Source: Streptomyces sp. BHT-5-2 (lineage in GTDB: Bacteria; Actinomycetota; Actinomycetes; Streptomycetales; Streptomycetaceae). From it: a stretch of 64,000 nucleotides of DNA. Positions 59,744-64,000 of this stretch are shown piece by piece; position 1 is the first letter of the stretch; each line of letters opens with the position of its first letter. The stretch lies in assembly GCF_019774615.1 (NCBI RefSeq), contig NZ_CP081496.1:5642001-5706000 (forward strand), read 5' to 3'. The notes under the pieces were generated by a model. The model ran no database searches and was not told the origin of the DNA. It was given only the letters and a program-made list of their open reading frames with translations. Both the position numbers and the translations under genes were made by a program.

Positions 59744-61165
59744 TCAGCCGACCGCGCCTTCCATCTGCAGCTCGATCAGCCGGTTGAGCTCCAGCGCGTA
59801 CTCCATCGGCAGCTCACGGGCGATCGGCTCGACGAAACCGCGCACGATCATCGCCATCGCCTCCTGCTCGCTCAGACCGCGGCTCATCAGGTAGAAGAGC
59901 TGGTCCTCGCTGACCTTGGAGACCGTCGCCTCGTGCCCCATGGACACGTCGTCCTCGCGGACGTCGACGTAGGGGTAGGTGTCGGAGCGGGAGATGGTGT
60001 CCACCAGCAGCGCGTCGCACAGCACGTTGGACTTGGAGCCCGCGGCGCCCTCGCCGATCTCGACCAGGCCGCGGTAGGAGGTCCGGCCACCGCCCCGCGC
60101 CACCGACTTGGAGACGATGTTGGACGAGGTGTTGGGCGCCATGTGGACCATCTTGGAGCCGGCGTCCTGGTGCTGGCCCTCGCCCGCGAAGGCGATGGAC
60201 AGGGTCTCGCCCTTGGCGTGCTCGCCCATGAGGTAGACCGCCGGGTACTTCATGGTGACCTTGGAGCCGAGGTTGCCGTCGACCCACTCCATCGTCGCGC
60301 CCTCGTAGGCGACAGCGCGCTTGGTGACGAGGTTGTAGACGTTGTTCGACCAGTTCTGGATCGTGGTGTAGCGGCAGCGGCCGCCCTTCTTCACGATGAT
60401 CTCGACGACGGCCGAGTGCAGCGAGTCGGACTTGTAGATCGGGGCGGTGCAGCCCTCGACGTAGTGGACGTAGGCGTCCTCGTCGACGATGATCAGCGTC
60501 CGCTCGAACTGGCCCATGTTCTCGGTGTTGATCCGGAAGTAGGCCTGCAGCGGGATGTCGACGTGGACGCCCTTGGGCACGTAGATGAACGAGCCGCCGG
60601 ACCACACCGCGGTGTTCAGCGAGGCGAACTTGTTGTCACCGACCGGGATGACGGTGCCGAAGTACTCCTGGAAGAGCTCCGGGTGCTCCTTCAGCGCGGT
60701 GTCGGTGTCCAGGAAGATGACACCCTGCTTCTCCAGGTCCTCACGGATCTGGTGGTAGACGACCTCCGACTCGTACTGCGCGGCGACGCCGGCGACCAGG
60801 CGCTGCTTCTCCGCCTCGGGGATGCCGAGCTTGTCGTAGGTGTTCTTGATGTCCTCGGGCAGGTCCTCCCAGGAGGCGGCCTGCTGCTCCGTGGAGCGGA
60901 CGAAGTACTTGATGTTGTCGAAGTCGATGCCCGAGAGGTCCGAGCCCCAGGTCGGCATCGGCTTCTTGTCGAACAGCTTCAGGCCCTTCAGCCGCAGCTT
61001 GAGCATCCACTCCGGCTCGTTCTTCTTCGCCGAGATGTCGCGGACGACGTCCTCGGAGAGGCCGCGCTTGGCGGCGGCACCGGCGACGTCGGAGTCGGCC
61101 CAGCCGTATTCGTAGTTGCCCAGCCCCTCGAGCTCAGGGTGAGCAGTCTCCGTGGGGAGCGTCAT
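59744..61165 (-). CDS. sufB: Fe-S assembly protein SufB
   Basis: 473 aa, full length. The core YVPKGVHVDIPLQAYFRINT near residue 198, VHYVEGCTAPIYKSDSLHSA near 238, and the C-terminal VSKVSEDQLFYLMSRGLSE are typical. SufB receives sulfur and forms the new cluster with SufC and SufD. Its start overlaps the end of sufR. Confidence 0.97.
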   Translation of the reverse strand: MTLPTETAHPELEGLGNYEYGWADSDVAGAAAKRGLSEDVVRDISAKKNEPEWMLKLRLKGLKLFDKKPMPTWGSDLSGIDFDNIKYFVRSTEQQAASWEDLPEDIKNTYDKLGIPEAEKQRLVAGVAAQYESEVVYHQIREDLEKQGVIFLDTDTALKEHPELFQEYFGTVIPVGDNKFASLNTAVWSGGSFIYVPKGVHVDIPLQAYFRINTENMGQFERTLIIVDEDAYVHYVEGCTAPIYKSDSLHSAVVEIIVKKGGRCRYTTIQNWSNNVYNLVTKRAVAYEGATMEWVDGNLGSKVTMKYPAVYLMGEHAKGETLSIAFAGEGQHQDAGSKMVHMAPNTSSNIVSKSVARGGGRTSYRGLVEIGEGAAGSKSNVLCDALLVDTISRSDTYPYVDVREDDVSMGHEATVSKVSEDQLFYLMSRGLSEQEAMAMIVRGFVEPIARELPMEYALELNRLIELQMEGAVG

Positions 61166-61980
61166 GCGGGGTTCCTCCCGGCCGTGCTAGCAGATGCTGT
61201 GGTGGTCTGTGTGGGGCGCTCACCGGTGCGGTGAGCTGCCTTGCCGGCGCCGGCCTTCGGGACGAAGGTCGTGCACACCCCGTCGCCGTGGGCGATGGTG
61301 GCAAGGCGCTGTACGTGGGTCCCGAGCAATCGGGAGAAGACCTCGGTCTCCGCCTCGCACAGCTGCGGGTACTGCTCGGCGACATGGACGACCGGGCAGT
61401 GGTGCTGGCAGAGCTGTTCACCGAGCTGGGGATTGGGCGCACTGCGCGCCGTAGCAGCGTACCCGTCCGCGGTCAACGCCTTCGCCAGGGCCTGGGTGCG
61501 GGCCTCGGGCTCGGCGCTCTCAACCGCCTCGCGATAGTTCTCGGCCTGCGCGGCCATCCGGGCGCGGGCGAACGCGGCGACCGCGGCCTCGCCCTCGGGA
61601 CCGCCGCCCGCGCTCTGCGCGATCCAGCGCAGCGCGTCGGCGGCGAGGCCGTCGTACGCCTGGTCGAAGGCGTCCCGTCCGGAGTCGGTGAGGGCGAACG
61701 CCTTGGCCGGGCGGCCGCGGCCGCGGGTGCCGTAGACCCGCTTCTCGCGGGGCTCCACGACGCCCTCGGCGGCCAGCGCGTCCAGATGACGGCGGACGGC
61801 GGCCTGGGTCAGCTCCAGCCGGAGGGCCAGCTCGGCCGCGGTGGACGGGCCGTGGTCGAGGATCGAGCGGGCGACGCGATTGCGAGTGCCGTGCTGATCG
61901 TCGTGTGCAGGGGTGGACGAAACGGGGCCGGCGGGCTGCCGGGCCGCTGGCCTCTTCCGGTCCTCGCGCACCTTTTTCAC
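61162..61980 (-). CDS. sufR: Fe-S sensing repressor SufR
   Basis: 272 aa. Winged helix at about 30-95 (ILDHGPSTAAELALRLELTQ, AAVRRHLDALAAEGVVEP). The Fe-S ligand region is LCQHHCPVVHVAEQYPQLCE near 190, with a further Cys in DGVCTTFVP near 240. It represses the operon when holding a cluster. I chose the GTG at 61980 because the operator lies exactly there; a longer ATG start at 62016 would place the operator inside the gene. No Shine-Dalgarno is visible, so a leaderless mRNA is likely. Confidence 0.9.
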   Translation of the reverse strand: MKKVREDRKRPAARQPAGPVSSTPAHDDQHGTRNRVARSILDHGPSTAAELALRLELTQAAVRRHLDALAAEGVVEPREKRVYGTRGRGRPAKAFALTDSGRDAFDQAYDGLAADALRWIAQSAGGGPEGEAAVAAFARARMAAQAENYREAVESAEPEARTQALAKALTADGYAATARSAPNPQLGEQLCQHHCPVVHVAEQYPQLCEAETEVFSRLLGTHVQRLATIAHGDGVCTTFVPKAGAGKAAHRTGERPTQTTTASASTAGRNPA

Positions 61981-61993
61981 AACGCCATTGTTG
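61980..61993 (-). promoter_or_regulatory. SufR operator, CAAC-N6-GTTG
   Basis: CAAC-GCCATT-GTTG is a 14-bp palindrome. From memory, SufR of Streptomyces avermitilis binds the same pattern in its own promoter. Here it overlaps the sufR start, so bound SufR would block the suf promoter. Confidence 0.85.
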
Positions 61994-62198
61994 CGTAATT
62001 CGTCAAATCGATTCAAGCCCGTACCGGATCACGGACCGGTGGCCTCCGTCACTAAGGGTTACCTAATTTCGGGTCCGTCCGTCACGCTCCGGAACCACCG
62101 CCGGCCACAGGAGGCCGCCGCGCATCCTCCCGCCCGTTCCCGGATCGGGTTCCGGCCCCCGCTCCCGGCGCCCCGGCCCGCTCCGTAGACTTCCCGGC

Positions 62199-63158
62199 AT
62201 GCCCAGCACCTCCTCGGGGGACGCCCCCCGCTCCGCCGGCGAGCCCGCCGTCGAGGTCGTCGGCCTGGTCAAGCGGTACGGCGGCAAGACCGCCGTGGAC
62301 GGACTCGACCTCACCGTCGCACGCGGCACCGTGACCGCGGTCCTCGGCCCCAACGGCGCCGGGAAGACCACCACCGTCGAGACCTGCGAGGGCTACCGGC
62401 GTCCCGACGCCGGACGGGTCCGCGTACTGGGCCTGGACCCGCTCGCCGACGCCGCCGCGCTGCGCCCCCGGATCGGCGTGATGCTCCAGTCGGGCGGGGT
62501 CTACGCCGGCGCCCGGGCCGAGGAGATGCTCCGGCACACCGCCACCCTGCACGCCCACCCCCTCGACGTGCCCGTACTGATCGAGCGACTGGGTCTGGGC
62601 AGTTGTGGACGGACGCCCTACCGGCGGCTGTCCGGCGGCCAGCAGCAGCGCCTAGCCCTGGCGATGGCCGTGGTCGGCCGCCCCGAGCTGGTGTTCCTGG
62701 ACGAGCCGACCGCCGGCCTCGACCCGCAGGCCCGCCGCGCCACCTGGGACCTCGTCCGGGAGCTGCGCGCCGACGGCGTCGGTGTCGTGCTGACCACCCA
62801 CTTCATGGACGAGGCCGAGCAGCTCGCCGACGACGTCGCGATCATCGACGGCGGCCGGGTCGTCACCCAGGGCAGCCCCGAGGAGCTGTGCCGGGGCGGG
62901 GCCGAGAACAGCCTGCGCTTCTCCGGCCGCCCCGGCCTGGACATCGGCTCGCTCCTCAAGGCCCTGCCCGCCGAGTGCGTCGCCGCCGAACTGACCGCCG
63001 GCACGTACCGCGTCCAGGGCCGGATCGACCCGCAACTGCTGGCGACCGTGGCCTCGTGGTGCGCCCAGAACGGCGTACTGCCCGACGCGATAGCCGTCGA
63101 ACGCCACACCCTCGAAGACGTCTTCTTGGAACTGACCGGCAAGGAGCTGCGCGCATGA
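62199..63158 (+). CDS. ABC transporter ATP-binding protein
   Basis: 319 aa. Walker A GPNGAGKTTTVE near residue 50, signature LSGGQQQRLALAM near 144, Walker B VFLDEPTAGLD near 166, H-loop TTHFMDEAEQLADD near 197. A C-terminal 90-residue extension follows, as in DrrA/CcmA-type exporters. The stop overlaps the permease start. The substrate is unknown. Confidence 0.93.
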   Translation: MPSTSSGDAPRSAGEPAVEVVGLVKRYGGKTAVDGLDLTVARGTVTAVLGPNGAGKTTTVETCEGYRRPDAGRVRVLGLDPLADAAALRPRIGVMLQSGGVYAGARAEEMLRHTATLHAHPLDVPVLIERLGLGSCGRTPYRRLSGGQQQRLALAMAVVGRPELVFLDEPTAGLDPQARRATWDLVRELRADGVGVVLTTHFMDEAEQLADDVAIIDGGRVVTQGSPEELCRGGAENSLRFSGRPGLDIGSLLKALPAECVAAELTAGTYRVQGRIDPQLLATVASWCAQNGVLPDAIAVERHTLEDVFLELTGKELRA

Positions 63159-63958
63159 CCGCCGTCGAGACCGGTGCCGGCACCGCGACCGGCACGTTCG
63201 CCCCGCGCCCCGGGGCGGCCCCGCTGCCCCGGATGATCCGCGCGCAGGCCGCCCTGGAGACCAGGATGCTGCTGCGCAACGGCGAGCAGCTGCTGCTGAC
63301 GGTCGTCATCCCGACGCTGCTGCTGGTGCTGTTCTCCGCCGTCCGCATCATCGACACCGGCGCCGGCAGGTCGGTGGACTTCCTCACCCCGGGCGTCCTG
63401 GCACTCGCCGTGCTGTCCACCGCGTTCACCGGACAGGCCATCGCCACCGGCTTCGAGCGGCGCTACGGCGTGCTCAAGCGGCTGGCCGCCTCGCCGCTGC
63501 CGCGCTGGGGGCTGATGACCGCCAAGACCTGCGCGGTGCTGGTCACCGAGGTCCTGCAGGTCGTCCTGCTCACCGCGGTCGCCCTGGCGCTGGGCTGGTC
63601 CCCGCACGGCGCCGCGACCGGCGCCGTCTCCGTGGTCCTGCTGCTCCTGCTGGGCACCGCCGCGTTCTCCGGGCTGGGCCTGCTGATGGCCGGCACCCTC
63701 AAGGCCGAGGCCACCCTGGCCGCCGCCAACCTGGTCTTCCTGCTGCTGCTCGTCGGCGGCGGGGTGATCGTCCCGCTGGACAAGTTCCCGGCCGGCGCCC
63801 AGCAGGTGCTCCAGTTCCTGCCGATCTCCGCGCTCTCGGACGGCCTGCGGGCGGTGCTCCAGCACGGTGCCGGAACGCCCTGGGCCGACCTCGGCATCCT
63901 CGCGGTCTGGGCCGCGCTGGGGCTGGGCGCGGCGGCCCGGTTCTTCCGCTGGGAGTAG
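63155..63958 (+). CDS. ABC-2 type permease
   Basis: 267 aa with six hydrophobic helices (LLLTVVIPTLLLVLFSAVRI to WADLGILAVWAALGLGAAARF). The FLTPGVLALAVLSTAFTGQA segment is typical of DrrB-like permeases. With the upstream ATPase it should form an exporter. After the stop only 42 bp remain in the window. Confidence 0.92.
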   Translation: MTAVETGAGTATGTFAPRPGAAPLPRMIRAQAALETRMLLRNGEQLLLTVVIPTLLLVLFSAVRIIDTGAGRSVDFLTPGVLALAVLSTAFTGQAIATGFERRYGVLKRLAASPLPRWGLMTAKTCAVLVTEVLQVVLLTAVALALGWSPHGAATGAVSVVLLLLLGTAAFSGLGLLMAGTLKAEATLAAANLVFLLLLVGGGVIVPLDKFPAGAQQVLQFLPISALSDGLRAVLQHGAGTPWADLGILAVWAALGLGAAARFFRWE

Positions 63959-64000
63959 CGGGCACCCCGGCCCACCGGCCGGAACGGCCCCAACCCGACC

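Overview
The window is high-GC actinobacterial chromosome, almost certainly Streptomyces. Evidence: extreme G/C bias at third codon positions, many GTG starts, GTGA/ATGA stop-start overlaps, long GC-rich terminator stems without U-tracts, a mycothiol-type domain, a class F sortase, an LAETG-anchored protein, ectoine genes, and a suf operon led by an Fe-S regulator. The gene order (PiT transporter, cobalamin genes, LAETG protein, ect operon, dapD, suf operon) is what I recall for Streptomyces core chromosome. I see no rRNA, tRNA, CRISPR array, prophage or intact mobile element.

Layout. 1-5 kb: the end of a subtilase, a MerR regulator fused to a TIGR03086-like domain, a lysoplasmalogenase and a sterol-desaturase-family hydroxylase. 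4.7-9.6 kb: a DEDDh exonuclease/BRCT protein, a Cys-rich mini-protein, SURF1, a GH15 glycosidase and a divergent SDR. 9.6-13 kb: a five-gene Asp23/Gls24 cell-envelope operon, with a related lone gene diverging from it. 13-20 kb: enoyl-CoA hydratase, a small HTH protein, an ABC-F protein with a possible 8-codon leader peptide, a truncated VOC gene, a large uncharacterised wHTH/HEAT-like protein, an alpha/beta hydrolase and a class II aldolase. 20.5-32 kb: a phosphate transporter behind a PHO box, then a cobalamin riboswitch controlling cobD-cobQ-chelatase-cobO-cobB-cbiG/cobE-cbiX-cobC. 32-38.5 kb: an LAETG surface protein, an amidohydrolase, and ectABCD closed by a cascade of hairpins. 38.5-49.7 kb: OYE, a PLP enzyme, a DsbA-like protein, two methyltransferases, a GNAT enzyme coupled to an aldehyde dehydrogenase remnant, IclR, a secreted protein with sortase F, uronate dehydrogenase, GlsB and a double TerD protein. 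49.7-55.2 kb: a paralogue of the 17-kb wHTH/HEAT-like protein, a TnpB relic, a 47-aa basic protein, EI24, dapD, and an SMR efflux pump with its TetR regulator. 55.3-62 kb: sufR-sufB-sufD-rieske-sufC-sufS-sufU-sufT, with a palindrome at the sufR start. 62.2-64 kb: an ABC exporter pair.

The clearest regulatory logic visible is phosphate control of the PiT transporter, B12 feedback on the cob operon, SufR control of suf, and self-control of the SMR/TetR operon. The less ordinary items are small: gene relics that now sit in translated or transcribed positions (the ALDH stub before the GNAT gene, the IS-like insert that forms the end of cbiG/cobE), the possible ABC-F leader peptide, and a pair of uncharacterised wHTH/HEAT-like paralogues. 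I found no convincing new defence or biosynthetic system.
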